A stretch of DNA of 64,000 bases from Viola odorata (taxonomy: Eukaryota; Streptophyta; Magnoliopsida; Malpighiales; Violaceae). A program made the translations under genes and the position numbers. The stretch is taken from the NCBI GenBank assembly GCA_963691705.1, contig OY829542.1:62086427-62150426 (forward strand), written 5' to 3'. Below the pieces are notes generated by a model that had not been told where the DNA came from, searched no databases, and was given only the letters and a program-made list of their open reading frames with translations. Shown here one piece after another: positions 44,105 to 56,023 of the stretch; within the stretch, counting starts at the first letter, position 1, and each line of letters begins with the position of its first letter.

Positions 44105-45671
44105 ATGGTACTTCTTCTTCTTCCATTCTTTTCTGTGTTCTTGATTCACTCGGTGACAAGCAATGAAACCTGCCGATATTCTTGCAGCCGGGAAAGCCTA
44201 ACAGTCGTTCGATTCCCGTTCGCTCTCAGTTCTGGTAACGACACCGAATGCAGCAGCTATCCAGGCTTCAACCACCTTATCTCCTGCAACCAAAGCTCCG
44301 AATTAGAAGAAACCCAATCGCAAACAGTGCTCAAACTCCCTGAAATCTCGGCCAATTTCATTGTCGAATTCATTGACTACAGCACCCAAACGATCCACAT
44401 CCAAGACCCAGAAAGCTGCTTAGCCAAACACTTCCTAACCAAATCAGGGTTTGATCTTTCAGGAACTCCCTTCTCGGCCGAACTCCACAAGACATTCGCT
44501 TTCCTTAATTGCTCAGGTAATTACTCGTCCTCCATGGCAATGAACAGGGGAGTAAGACACGTTCCTTGTCTTAGCAGTGGGAATTTCACAGTTCTTGCAG
44601 TGCCCACTTCTATTTATGAGCAGAACGGGCCATCCTATATGCTGCAGATGTGTAGGGAGATTAAGACAAAGGTTCCTGTTCCTGTGTGGTGGCTTTCTTG
44701 GGCTGAAGGTTATACGAGGTTGCTTTGGACTAATCCAAATTGCATCAGGTGTGAAAACAGTGGAGGAACTTGCAGATTCCAGAACCAAGATAGTCTTCAT
44801 CTTGCTTGCGTCAATCTTCGGGCCAGCACCGGTATGTAATCATTCATATTCTTCTTCTTTTTTAATAAATTGATTTTAATTATTATTTTCTAATTCTCCA
44901 ATGCTATCTTCATATTAACTCTGTTGATTTGAATCATTTCTTGTTCCAAGAAGAAAACTTTTTAGTAAACTTTTTCTTCTACCATTTAGAAAATATTACA
45001 TTTAATCACGGAAATTGTAAAAAAAAGTCAACTAAACGCAAGTTCGCAAAATCTAATATATTTCGAGATTACAAGTATTAATAAAATTCAAATTTAGGAA
45101 GAAAAAGAACTATTCACTTGCGTGCATAGTTAATTATAATATAATTCTTGACTATAATGATAATTAAGAACATCTTATTTCTAAATTGGCAGGTTTCTCA
45201 AGAAGTGCAAAATATGGTATGATAATGGGGCTTGGAATCCCAGGTCTTTTGTGCATCATTGGGTTCTGTTGCTATTTAAGCAGCAGAGTTAGGGCTTATG
45301 GCCGACGTCGCCAGCCTATAACAGCGATGTCCGGCGGCCCACAACGCTCCATAACAATAATATCAACAGGTTTGGATGGACAAATAATAGAGTCATTCCC
45401 CAAAACAGAAGTTGGTGAGAGCCGGAGATTGCCTAATCCAAGTGATAATACTTGCCCAATATGCTTATCAGAATACCAATCCAAAGACACGCTAAGAAGC
45501 ATTCCAGAATGCAACCACTATTTTCATGCTGCCTGCATAGATGAATGGCTTAAAATGAATGGAACATGCCCACTTTGCCGAAATTCACCTCAAGGATCCT
45601 CTATACAGATTACCCCTTCTACATCAGCAGCTTCATTGCCTCTATCGTCATCATCACCATCCACACCATAA
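44105..45671 (+). CDS. RING-H2 finger protein, ATL20/21/22-like (copy B)
   Basis: Two exons, 44105-44831 and 45193-45671, give 401 aa. Organisation equals copy A: signal peptide, cysteine-rich GUB_WAK-type ectodomain (ETCRYSCSRES, FPFALSSGN, CIRCENSGGTCRF), one TM helix (~251-273), and RING-H2 CPICL...CNHYFHAACIDEWL...CPLCR (~330-372) with every zinc ligand. The C-terminus is longer than in copy A and ends in a serine-rich stretch (LPLSSSSPSTP). Substitutions relative to copy A are scattered and mostly in the ectodomain. As for relatives, an E3 ligase role at a membrane is expected, with substrate unknown. It is complete and probably represents the less altered copy. Confidence 0.9.
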
Positions 45672-45942
45672 AATACTGTGACGATATTATGTTTCCACAT
45701 CGTAGGGAAATACTATGAATTAATATTCATGTGAGATTTTTTTACCAAACCAATGTTTAAGATTCACACTTTGTACATGTGTATATGTGAAACAAGAAGT
45801 GGTATGCGAGTATGTTTAACACAGAATAAGAGAGATGTCCATGTCGGATCGGACATAGATGTACAATCGAAAGCATAGTTAGAAACGACGCTTGTCGACA
45901 TGAGTTTATATAAGGGTTGATTCGTTTATTAATTTTGGCTAT

Positions 45943-46038
45943 TCAGACCCCGAAGTGGTCGACAATGAAAAAATCAAATGTCCATACACTAAATGTAAGA
46001 ATTTAAAATACCTACCTCAAGATAATGTCAAACTGCAC
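45943..46038 (+). pseudogene. CACTA transposase-associated domain remnant, copy B (left part)
   Basis: SDPEVVDNEKIKCPYTKCKN and the following residues match the transposase-associated domain of CACTA elements. The gypsy element is inserted in KLHC/TLIKKGF; the remnant continues at 57497. Confidence 0.6.
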
Positions 46039-46267
46039 TGATAATACATAAAATTATCAGAAGGGCACGATGGACTTTGCGCCTTCACGAAGTACCGTTG
46101 ACCGGTCAAAACGGCAAATGGCCGGTTTGACCAAGTCAACGATATAAAAGGCATCGTGATCGATTGACCAGGTCAACGGGAATAAGTAACTAAAGGACAA
46201 GCCCAGCCCGTTATCACCGAAACGGCACAGAGCCTATTTGACAGTAAAGATGAAGACAACGACACTC

Positions 46268-46362
46268 GGCCGATTCTCCACAAACGGCTCCTTGCCGATT
46301 CGCCACAAACGGCTCCTTGCCGATTCTCCACAAACGGCTCCTTGCCGATTCTCCACAAACGG
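46268..46362. repeat. 25-bp tandem repeats in the LTR
   Basis: About four copies of CCGATTCTCCACAAACGGCT plus CCTTG. Each junction forms CGGC-TCCTT-GCCG, a small inverted repeat. The copy in the 3' LTR (56899-56993) is identical. Confidence 0.9.
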
Positions 46363-46646
46363 CATCGCACTGATGGGGTCCAGATATAAATCTCCCCTCA
46401 TAGATATTATTGGTATAGTGCTCCATAGTCAGTATACATTTAGTCAAGGTTGGCAGGGAGGATAACCTGCTCCCATCACATCGTCACCTGACAACCGGAC
46501 AAAGGGACGACCCTATTCCCCTGAAATAAGGTCTGCGCCCCACGTTACAATGATGAATCCCTGCCCCTAGACCACCGGCTAAGGAAAAAGGAGAGGGGAT
46601 GTCAGAAATCTAACCACTCTAGTCCAGCCTAAGGACTAGAGGGTGG

Positions 46647-46654
46647 TATATAAG
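46647..46654 (+). promoter_or_regulatory. LTR TATA box
   Basis: TATATAAG in GGTGGTATATAAGGGAAG, ~30 bp upstream of a CTCAGGGGGACAC start-like region; the same box is at 57278 in the 3' LTR. Confidence 0.65.
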
Positions 46655-46865
46655 GGAAGTTTTCTCCTCTACTCAGGGGGACACAAAAAAACAAAAACAA
46701 CACACACACTTTCTACACACTTAACAAAATTACTGACTTTGGCATTGGAGCTCTTGCGCCGGAAAACACTTCCGGCACTGTGCAGGTCCTTCACGAAGAT
46801 CTGATCACCGCCTTCCAGCGAGCGACTTTACTGAAAAACCCCCCACTCCGGTCCACGGATTATCA

Positions 46866-46884
46866 TTTGGTGCTTTCATTGAGA
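46866..46884 (+). other. Gypsy primer binding site
   Basis: TTTGGTGCTTTCATTGAGA starts immediately after the LTR. TGGTG fits the CACCA end of a tRNA; the tRNA identity was not determined. Confidence 0.55.
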
Positions 46885-46968
46885 GCTTTTGAGTTTTGAG
46901 TGAGCAGCCTTGAAATTCAAAGCTCTTCCCTTTCTTCAATCTTATTGGGGGTTTTTTCATTTCCAAAA

Positions 46969-49900
46969 ATGGCATCCGACCCAAACTTTCAATCAAATCA
47001 ACCTACCAGTGGTGCTGCTGGTCAGTATGAAACGCCACCTCCTCACGCCTCATCTTCCCGTGTGGACATGAACGTCGTAGCCCGCCGGCTTAATTTTCCA
47101 GAAATTCCAGAGGTGCTACTCCCCAGCACCCCACAACCAGCAGTCATCCCACCAGCAGTCATGCATGAGTTCGCCGCCTTGCATCGACGGATGGATCTGA
47201 TGATGCAAACGTTTATGGGAGGGATCCCTCCGCCCGTTCACCAGCAGATCCTCCCCCAGCAGATTCACTCCCAACAGATCATTCCTCAGCAGATCCCTGA
47301 CCAACCTGCAGCGACACCATCTTTAGTGCCCCCGCCCATGGCATTCCAGCCAGCCAGATCTGTACAACAGCACGTCAGTCAGCCAGCTCAACGGGAAAAT
47401 CTTTCGAATGAGCTCCGGCTGCCCCGTCGCAGTGAAAATCCGATCAGAGGGGAAGGGTACCTGGACAACATGGAAGAGGCTAATAGCCGAGCAGTCCAGC
47501 GTAGCCCGAGAAGGAGCCAGAGGCAGTCAGTAGAAGGAAGATCCGAGAGAGGAAGAGTTCGGGAGAGGTCAATGGATCGGCCCCAATCGGGAAGGGATCG
47601 CGAGGGGGCTGATCGGAATGCTTCAAGAGGCTCTGCCTCCCTGCGAGCTCGGGAAGAGCAAGATGATGATCCCAAGAATCCGTTAACCTTTCGGGTTAGG
47701 AAGCATCGGGTGAGCAGACACGTCAAATTGCCAACCGATTCTTACATGGGGACGACGGATCCGACAGTTCATGTGAGCTTAGTAAAAAAGCATGTTAAGT
47801 TTTTTACTAGAAAGGATGAGGCGCTGTGCCAAATATTTGTGATGACTCTGAAGGGAATCGCCAACACCTGGTTTGAAAAATTGCCAGCCGGATCTGTGGA
47901 CAGTTTTGAGCAGTTGGCGAAAGTTTTCACAAGCCGATTTAGCTCTTGTATTCCTGTGGAAAAGTCTCCGGCGGTTCTATTTGATATGGTGCGAAAGTCG
48001 GGGGAATCCTTAACGGTGTATGTTGCCAGATTCAATGCTGAGTTGGCCACTCTGCCCGACGTTGCGCCTAACTTTGCCGCTGAGGCTTTGAAGAGGAACT
48101 GCAGGTATCGGGAGTTGGAAAATGCTCTGATTGCGAGCACGCCGAAGACCCTGGACCTCTTGCGGATCGAGGTGGACAAGTTTGCGAGGATGGAAGAAGC
48201 AGATTTCCAGCGGAAGAAACGGGAGGAGCCCGATCTTCCCAAGAAAGAAACGGCCGTCCGCAAGCAGGGAGAAAAGAAGCAAGCGGCTGGAGGCCGGCAG
48301 ACGGATCGCCTTGCGGATTTCTCCACGTTGCAGCTAACTAAGCCGGTGGCGGAGATCTTTGCCATCATAGAAGAACGGAGATTGCCGATTCAGTATCCAA
48401 AGCGCAAACCTGGCGCCGTTATGGGACCGCATAAGGATTCTTACTGCCGTTTCCATAAGGCAAAAGGGCATGACACTGAGGATTGTTTCTCTCTGAAAAA
48501 GGCTATTGAAAAGTTGATTGAAGAGGGCTATTTGGGCGAGTTTGCGGCCAAGGCTCGAAATAGGGCCAGGGAGGATCGAACTGACGGCAACAGGAGAGAG
48601 ACGGAAGCTGATCCCAATGCAGCCGGAACCAGTAACCAGAGAGACAAAGGAAAGCAGCAGGTGTTGACAACCTCTCTCGATGAGTTCTTCATGATCAATT
48701 TGATAGCGGGAGGAGCCCAGCAGGAGGAATCGGAGGATGTACCGATTGGGGAAAAGAGAAAGCGGAATGATCCCGTAGGGGAAAAAGCAGGTCTATCGGA
48801 GCTGGACCGAATGGCCATAACATTTTCAGAGGAGGATGAGATCGGAGTGACATATCCTCAGAATGAAGCATTGGTAGTGACAGCCATCATTGCTGAGTGC
48901 GGGGTCAGGCGTACGCTGGTGGACAACGGAAGTGCTGTGAACCTCATTTCTGCCAACGCCTTTAACCGTTTGCAAGGACCTAGACCGGACCTGAAGCCTT
49001 GCCGACGGCCGATCATTGGGGTAAACGACATTCCCATTCCTGTTGTGGGCTTAACTTTTCTGTCAATCTTTTTTGTGGAAGACAGCTCCCGCAGAAAGGA
49101 GCAGCAGCTATTTCTGGTGGTGGACTTGAACCTGCCATACAATGTGATCTTGGGGCGTCCGTTTTTAAATGCTTTCGGTGTGGTAATATCGCAAAGGCAT
49201 TTGAAGATGAAATACCCTTCCTGGGACGGCTTGGTTACGATCCGAGGAGATCAGAAGGTAGCTGCTGAATGCTACATCACAATGGTTGATGGTTGCTGCG
49301 ATCGCTATGTCTGCGTAGCGGACGATTCACTAGAAGATGATGAGGAGCAGCGTACCCAGCCATTGGAGAGAATGGTCCAAGTGTCGGTGGCTGATCTGCC
49401 CGCTGAGCATTTTTTAATAAGCGAGAAGTTGAGCAAGGGAGATTGTGACCAGCTTGCGTTTCTGTTAAACAAGTGCAGAGGAGAATTCGCCTGGGTCCCG
49501 GCGGACATACCAGGCCTTTCGAGGGAAACGGCAGAGCACCGATTGAACGTGTACCCGAATGCCAGGCCAGTGCAATAGAAACGGCGAGCCTTCTCCAAAG
49601 AAAAAGCAGATGCAATTGAGAAAGAAGTGGACAAGCTCTTAAAGGCCAACTTCATCCGAGAGGTTCAGTATCCGCCATGGTTAGCTAATCCAGTGGTAGT
49701 GAGAAAGCCAGGCGGGGAGTGGAGGATGTGCATTGATTTCACTGACCTGAACGAGGCATGCCCCAAGGACTGTTATCCGCTGCCACGGATAGAGCAATTG
49801 GTGGATCAAACGGCTGGTTATGGATATTTAAGTTCGCTTGATGCCAATTCGGGGTATCACCAGATACCGATGGCGATCGAAGACGAGGAGAAAACGGCTT

Positions 49901-52648
49901 TCATCACGCCGAGGGCCACCTACTGCTATCGGGCTATGCCGTTTGGTCTGAAGAATGCTGGAGCAACATTTCAGAGAACGGCCAATAAGATTTTCGAGCC
50001 GCTAATCGGGAAAAATCTGGAGGTGTACGTTGATGATATGCTGGTGAAAAGCTGAAATTTTGAAGCGCATCTGCGAGACCTTGAGGAGGTATTTGGGATA
50101 ATGCGAAAATTTGGAATGAAGCTAAATCCCAAAAAATGCATGTTTGCATTCCAAACGGGGAAATTCCTTGGTTATGTGGTCAGCAGAAAAGGAATTCAGC
50201 CCAATCCCGCCAAACTGAAGGCAATCAAGGATATGTTTTCGCCAAAGAGTGTGAAGGAGGTGCAGCGACTCACAGGAAGAGTAATTGCTTTGAGCCGATT
50301 CATCTCCAAGCAGGGCGAGAAATGCCTCCCGTTTTTCAAAGTCATTCGGAAGAAGGCACAATTCGGATGGGATGGCGATTGTGAAAAGGCTTTTCACGAC
50401 TTGAAGCAGTACCTGTCTTCCGAATTGCTGCTAACTCGACCCGAAGAAGGGGACACCCTTTTTCTTTATCTGGGGGCGGCCGATGAGGTGGTTAGTGCCG
50501 TCTTGGTTCGGGATGAAAACGGCATACATCGACCGATTCATTTTATCAGCCGAGTCTTGAAGGATGCTGAGCTGAGGTATTCTCAAATCGAAAAAATCGC
50601 TTTTGCCCTGTTGCAAGCTGGCAGAAAGATGGCCCGGTACTTCCAAGCTCATCCGGTGGTCGTACTGACAGACCAGCCTCTAAGAAGGGTTTTCAAAAGA
50701 CCTGAGTCGTCCGGCCGAATGGTCATTTGGGCCATCGAATTGAAGCAATATGGGTTGCAATATCAGTCCAGACCCGCCATCAAAGGCCAGACGCTGGCCG
50801 ATTTTATTGCAGAGTGCACGTTTGTCCAGAAGCAAATTCCTTCGCCAGAAAGCCAAAAAGAAGCCTGCTTACCGCTTCCCGATGTGAATGGGGATCGGTG
50901 GACAATCTTCGTGGATGGCGCCAAGAATCAAACCGAAGCAGGAGCCGGCGTCATCATTTTAGGTCCAGAAGGGATAAAAATGAGGTACGCCTTAAAAATC
51001 TCAAGGCCGTTATCAAATAATGCGGCCGAATACGAAGCTCTATTGGCAGGATTGCGCATCGGAGGGAATCTGATCGGTAATGCACAATCGGCCGACGTCC
51101 GTTTGGTCATCTACGGAGATTCAAAACTGATTATTGATCAAGCCAACGGTGATTCTCAGGCTAGAGAGCCGATTATGATTCAGTACTTGAAGAAAGTACA
51201 GAAGGAGCTAGCCGAAATTAAAAATAGGGGAATTCATGCTGAAATCAGCCATATCCCAAGAGAGAAAAATGCAGAGGCCGATGAGATTGCCAAGCTGGCA
51301 GCAAACTCCGAGGCAATGATGCCACCCGATGTGACTGTTGAGGAAATTTCCATTCCCTCTTTTATGGAAGAGCAGCAAGTGCTATGTGTGTTAGAGGCAG
51401 CCAACGATTGGCGCATTCCAGTGATTGACTATCTCAAACATGGCAGGCTGCCAGAAAATGCGAGTGAGAAGCTGAAGATCCTCAAGAGAGCGGCTAGATG
51501 CACTTACCACGACGGGATACTTCTTCGCCGTTGTCTTACTTACCCGGCGGCAAAATGTATAACGGAAGAAGAAGGCCTGTATACGCTCAGGGAGATCCAC
51601 GAGGGAATATGCGGAATGCACGCCTCAGGAAACACCATGGCTGCCCAAGTTCTCCGAACAGGGTTTTATTGGCCAACAATTAGAAGAGATTCGGATAACT
51701 TTGTGAAATCTTGTCATAAATGCCAGGAATTTGCAAGGGAACCACAACGGCCAGCAGCTGAATTGTCAAGTATGATGAGTCCATGCCCATTTGCGAAGTG
51801 GGGAATTGACATCTTGGGACCTTTCCCAATCGCCAAAAGTCAGCTTCAGTATGTTATTGTTGCTGTCGATTATTTCACAAAGTGGGCCGAGGCAGAAGCT
51901 GTGGCGAAGATAACGGCAGACAACACTTGGAGGTTTTTCATGAACAACGTCATCATGAGATTCGGGTTCCCAAGAATTCTCGTGAGCGACAACGGCACCC
52001 AGTTCACCAGTGCTTACTTTAAAAAGAAATGCTCAGAATACTCAATTGAACAACGGTTCTCTTTCGTTGCGCATCCACAAACAAACGGGCAAACCGAAGT
52101 CACTAACAGAGCAATCCTTAACGGGATTAAGAAAAATCTTGAGGGCAAGCCGGCAAAATGGCCAGAGGAGTTGCCGTTTGTCATCTAAAACCAGCACCGG
52201 CATGACACCGTTTGCCATGGCGTACGGGGTCGAAGCTGTTTCTCCAGTAGAGATCGGCGCAATCAGCCTTCGAGTTGAGTACTTCAACGAAGAGCAAAAT
52301 GAAGAAAGATTAAGGGAGCAGCTGGATCTTTTGCCAGAGATGAGAGAAGAAGCCATCCTCAAAACATTGCACTACAAGCGCAAAATGGCGAAATACCATA
52401 ATCGGCGTGTCAAAGAACGGCTACTCAAGGCAGGAGATTTAGTCCTGCGCAAGGTAACAGCAACTGGCCAAGAGAAGAAAAAGCTCACGCCGAATTGGGA
52501 AGGACCATATCGCGTTACCAGAGTCATCGGCAAAGGTGCATACCACCTGGAAACAATGAACGGTACTCCGATATCCAACTCTTGGAATATTTGCAATTTA
52601 AAGCTATATCACTCCAGAGTAAATATGTTGTTTTCACTGGCCGAATAA
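46969..52648 (+). pseudogene. Gypsy gag-pol, interrupted by two stops and a frameshift
   Basis: The ATG at 46969 opens a frame to the TAG at 49576. It holds a proline/glutamine-rich N-terminus, retrotransposon gag domain (~47700-48220, including a GIANTWFEKLP segment), a CX2HX4HX4C knuckle (CRFHKAKGHDTEDC, ~48450) and an aspartic protease with LVDNGSAVNLIS (~48918). The same frame resumes with RT (LNEACPKD, ..YVDDML) to a TGA at 50053, then RNase H (~50460-50690), a second archaeal-type RNase H (FVDGAKNQTEAGAG, AAEYEALLAGL, IYGDSKLI, NAEADEIA; ~50905-51300) and integrase with its zinc finger (HASG..CHKCQEF) and D-D-E residues (GIDIL, SDNGTQF, GQTE). At ~52186 a small deletion shifts frame; the rest of integrase/C-terminus continues to 52648. 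Both nonsense codons are compatible with C-to-T changes. Confidence 0.93.
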
Positions 52649-52909
52649 ATGATAATGATATTGTAAGGACAAATCATTTGCAACTAATAATGCTTAAAGT
52701 ATATATTTGCCCGTATTGTGCTTATCGTATGGTTGCAGATGTAAAAGAATCGTGGATGTAGGTTATTTTAAATCGAACCACGTTACCAAAACCCAAAAAA
52801 AAAAATGGCGATGTTATCTCTACCAAGGGCCAAGGCTACCTAAGGCACTGCCTGGGGATGCCGACAACCAAATCGGCAGCAGCCCGAGTAATTCAAGACA
52901 CTACCAGGG
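52649..52909. other. Gypsy non-coding segment after pol
   Basis: AT-rich at first, then GC-richer DNA (CCAAGGCTACCTAAGGCACT). No frame of note. Confidence 0.5.
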
Positions 52910-53070
52910 CATATATCGCCAACAATACATATATCGCCAACGATACATATATCGCCAACGATACATATACTGTCGCCAAGACATATATCGCTATTGAGGC
53001 ATATATCGTTATTGAGGCATATATCGTTATTGAGGCATATGCCGCCATGAAAACGCATATCGTCATAAGA
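52910..53070. repeat. 18-bp tandem array CATATATCGYYAWYGAKR
   Basis: Nine units of 18 bp, sometimes slightly longer, start with CATATATCG. Early units carry CCAACGATA, later units TTATTGAGG, so the array grew in two homogeneous blocks. Confidence 0.85.
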
Positions 53071-53112
53071 CCATTTCGGTCCTGCTGATCAGACGGCGAC
53101 AAAATGGAGAAA

Positions 53113-53357
53113 GACTCAAACCTATCTGTGTCTTAGTAAACCAGATAGAAGTACCTGTGTCTTCGTAAACCAGGTAATAAAGACTCAAACCTATCTGTGT
53201 CTTAGTAAACCAGATAGAAGTACCTGTGTCTTCGTAAACCAGGTAATAAAGACTCAAACCTATCTGTGTCTTAGTAAACCAGATAGAAGTACCTGTGTCT
53301 TCGTAAACCAGGTAATAAAGACTCAAACCTATCTGTGTCTTAGTAAACCAGATAGAG
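53113..53357. repeat. 69-bp tandem array of paired hairpins
   Basis: Units begin at 53113, 53182, 53251 and 53320 (exact 69-bp period; the last is partial). Each full unit has two inverted repeats with near-identical 13-base loops: CTATCTG-loop-CAGATAG and TACCTG-loop-CAGGTA, with loops TGTCTTAGTAAAC and TGTCTTCGTAAAC. Seven hairpins in total. It lies between the 3' ends of gag-pol and of the antisense gene. Confidence 0.9.
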
Positions 53358-53675
53358 AAACGACAACGCAAAAACAATGTCTCCAAAACGGCCCGGTGCC
53401 GAAAGGTCGAAACGGCCACCTCGAGAAAATGGCTCCTCGAGCAAACGGAAACAGATCCCTCAAACGGCAACTTGCCGATTTGCCAGATAAAGATAAGTTC
53501 AAGTTACAACTGTTTTATCTTTTTTTTATTTCGGGAGTAATACATATATAGCAGAAATGATTAAGCATTTGCAATAACTTAAAATTGCAAAATTATATAT
53601 ATTCCGAATAAATAGTATTGTTCTTTACAAAAATATGTTAAGATCGGCAATAATCTAAAAACAGAAAAGACAGCT

Positions 53676-56023
53676 CTATGGTTCGTCTTCTGAAGAGGAT
53701 TGATACTCCTTTGCCTCAGCCTCTCTTTCCAAGGAGTAAACATACTCGCTAATCTTGGTGGCATCAAAGTTAGCCTCCCCATAGAACTCCATATAACTGT
53801 CGATCATGATGTCCTTTGTCTTCTGCCGCCACCAACCGATCTTACTCGGAACCTTCTCCAACTCAGCGTCCTTCTCTGCGATGCTGCTCCTAGCTGTCTC
53901 TAACTCCGCCGTTCTGGTCTCCAAATCGGCGCGGGCCGCCTCCAACTCGGCAGTAAGCTTGGCCATATTATTAATCAGGACGGCTTTATCTTCACTGAGT
54001 TTTGTGACGGAATCACACAGGGCCGATTTGTCTGACATCAGCTCCCCGATCCGTACCTGCTCTTCCCTGATCTTAGCCGAGAGACCATCCCTTTCGTGAA
54101 AACTGTCGGCCAGCTTCTTGCGGGCGTCAATGACAGCTTTCTTATCCGATTCACGAGCGGCCATCAGACTCTCCTTTTCTTTCTTAAGGGTAGCATTCTC
54201 AGCGGTTGATCGCCGAAGTTCCTCCCTGGACTTTTCAAGCTTCGAATCCACAACTTCTGCAGCATATCGGGAAGCACATAAGCCGCTGTACATAATGCTT
54301 TGCAGGTTGGCGAAGTGAGAACTAAGTTCCAGGCGGCTATAGCGTTCCCTGTCGGCTTGATTGGCAAAAATTTCGCCCACCAGGTGACCGGTCCGATAGT
54401 CACTGCAAGCCGGCACTTTCAAGCCAAGGGAGCGGACGCAGCTCTCTCCTAGGTTATTCAAACGGGTGACGTGAGTAACCTCCCCGTCAGGGCCGTTGCT
54501 GGAAAAATAGCCTTTGAAATCAGAAGGGGGAGGAACTGCATGGTCATCCGAAATAAATGGATCATTGGGCATACGAGGACCGGCAACCCAGTAAAGCACA
54601 GCAGGATCAGAACTGGAAGAAGCGGCAAAAGGAGCATCCGCTGATGTGGTTGCCTGCCCTTCCAGACAAGGAACCGACGGGCCCTCGCCAATAATCGGCT
54701 CGGTAGCAGCATTTGGCAGATCGGCGTCAGGATTTCCTAAGCCGGCATTCGGCTCAGCGGCAGCATTCGACAGATCGGCGTCAGGACTCCCTAAGTCGGC
54801 ATCAGTACGATGGAGGTCAATCGGCTCAGAAACGGTGTCTGGCCGACTGATTTGATCGGGCTGAGGAGGAGCGGCAGCAGATGGATCGGCTTCCTCTGAA
54901 ACGGCTCCAGGCCGATCTCCCGCATTTTCTGCCAAAGCGGCGGCAGCCCGTTTTGCCGTAGCAGCTTTCCCCTTTCTTTCCTTAGCTCGTTTCCTCTTCA
55001 AAAGGACCCGTTTGGCCGCCTCAATAATCTGCGGGTCAGGATTTTCCAAGGGAAACGACTCGAAGGTATCTCGACCGACCTTCTTTCGTCTAAAAACTGA
55101 CGGGGCCGAGAAATCCTCACCGTCAGCAGGCTGATCAACCTCGGGGTCCTCAGAGCGATCCGCATTATCGGCATCTTCTTCCTCATCGGAATCGACAAGG
55201 CGAGAACGGACCAAGGACGGTCCTGCAGCAACGGCCGCTCTAATTGGCCGTCCTTCTCCTGCATAAAGTCAAGTCAGAATTTCACAAAAAAGATTCGGGC
55301 AACCTTTAGAAAATCTGGTAACTCACCATCAATGGCGCAGTCCAATAACGGTAAGCCCAGTGCCATCTTCTGCACATGGAACCTCGTGTCAAAAGTTAGC
55401 AAGATGTCGATCTGGGCCTGCAACCTGCTAGAAGGTTCCTCTGTTCTTACCCATTGAAGCTCATTGATCGCCGGATTGAACCCAGAGATCCATAAGGGTT
55501 TGTTTGTGCTGGAGATCAGGAAGAAGTGCTCCCTCCATCCCTTAATAGAAGATTCGTATCTGTCAAAATTCTTCAGAAACGGCTGAAGATTCTCATCCTT
55601 GCGAGGGCGAAGGGTAACCAAACTACTGCGAGTGCTTAAATGGAAGAAGTACGTAAACAGCTGGAGTGGAGGTTCCTTGATTTGGAGGTGAGCACAGACG
55701 TTGATAAAAGCATAGATCGAAGCCCAGGAATTGGGAGTGATCTGGGCAGGGTTAAGAGCATGCTGCACTAGCAGATTTTTCACCATGGTTTTCAGAGGAA
55801 AACGAAACCCATAAGCAAACATCTTAGAATACAGAACCCTGCGGTTATCTAGCAAGTCACTATTTAACCTAACATTAGGAGGAGCTACCAGGGCTTTACA
55901 TCCTATCGGCAACTCAATATCGTACCTCTCTATTTCCAGATTTAAGTCATCCTCAGTCCTAATTTTGGTAGCAGTGTTCTCAAGCAACTCACCAGTGGTA
56001 ACAACAGGGCGTCTAGGAGCCAT
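53676..56023 (-). CDS. Antisense two-exon gene of the gypsy element, 759 aa (Transposase_28-like)
   Basis: Exon 1 55327-56023 and exon 2 53676-55258 on the reverse strand join at GATG|GTGAGT and TTTATGCAG|GAGAAGG, phase 1, leaving one open frame. The start MAPRRPVVTTGEL at 56023 is preferred; an in-frame ATG at 56215 would add 64 hydrophobic residues. Residues ~30-190 (YDIELPIG, FGFRFPL-like YGFRFPLKTMVKNLL, LNPAQITPNSWASIYAFINV, IKGWREHFFLIS) resemble PF04195, 'putative gypsy type transposon', of unknown function. Then come an acidic/basic stretch (DSDEEEDADNAD, KRKRAKERKGK), a linker of DADLGSPDADL-type repeats, and a long C-terminal coiled coil (KLTAELEAARADLETRTAEL). Antisense genes in this position are known from Grande elements. 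It is intact although gag-pol is broken. Confidence 0.75.

Larger units (their letters stand above)
46039..46865 (+). repeat. 5' LTR of the gypsy element
   Basis: 827 bp. It contains a 25-bp tandem array (46268-46362), a TATA box TATATAAG at 46647-46654, and the transcribed R/U5 part with an ACACAAAAAAACAAAAACAA tract just downstream. Only two differences from the 3' LTR were seen. Confidence 0.95.

Noticed and set aside
46238..46465. LTR frames with ADSPQTAPCRFSTNG repeats
   Set aside because: Translations of the 25-bp LTR array, identical in both LTRs.
47769..48368. 199-codon reverse-strand frame inside gag
   Set aside because: Exact shadow of the conserved gag coding region with low-complexity sequence and no homology signal.
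49576..49578. Programmed stop-codon readthrough between protease and RT
   Set aside because: The base context after TAG (AAACGG) lacks the known CARYYA-type signal, and further lesions at 50053 and 52186 point to decay.
53113..53357. Protein-coding repeat on the reverse strand (open 135-codon frame)
   Set aside because: The 69-bp period is a multiple of three, so an open frame is expected by chance; no domain, and conservation is in stem pairing.
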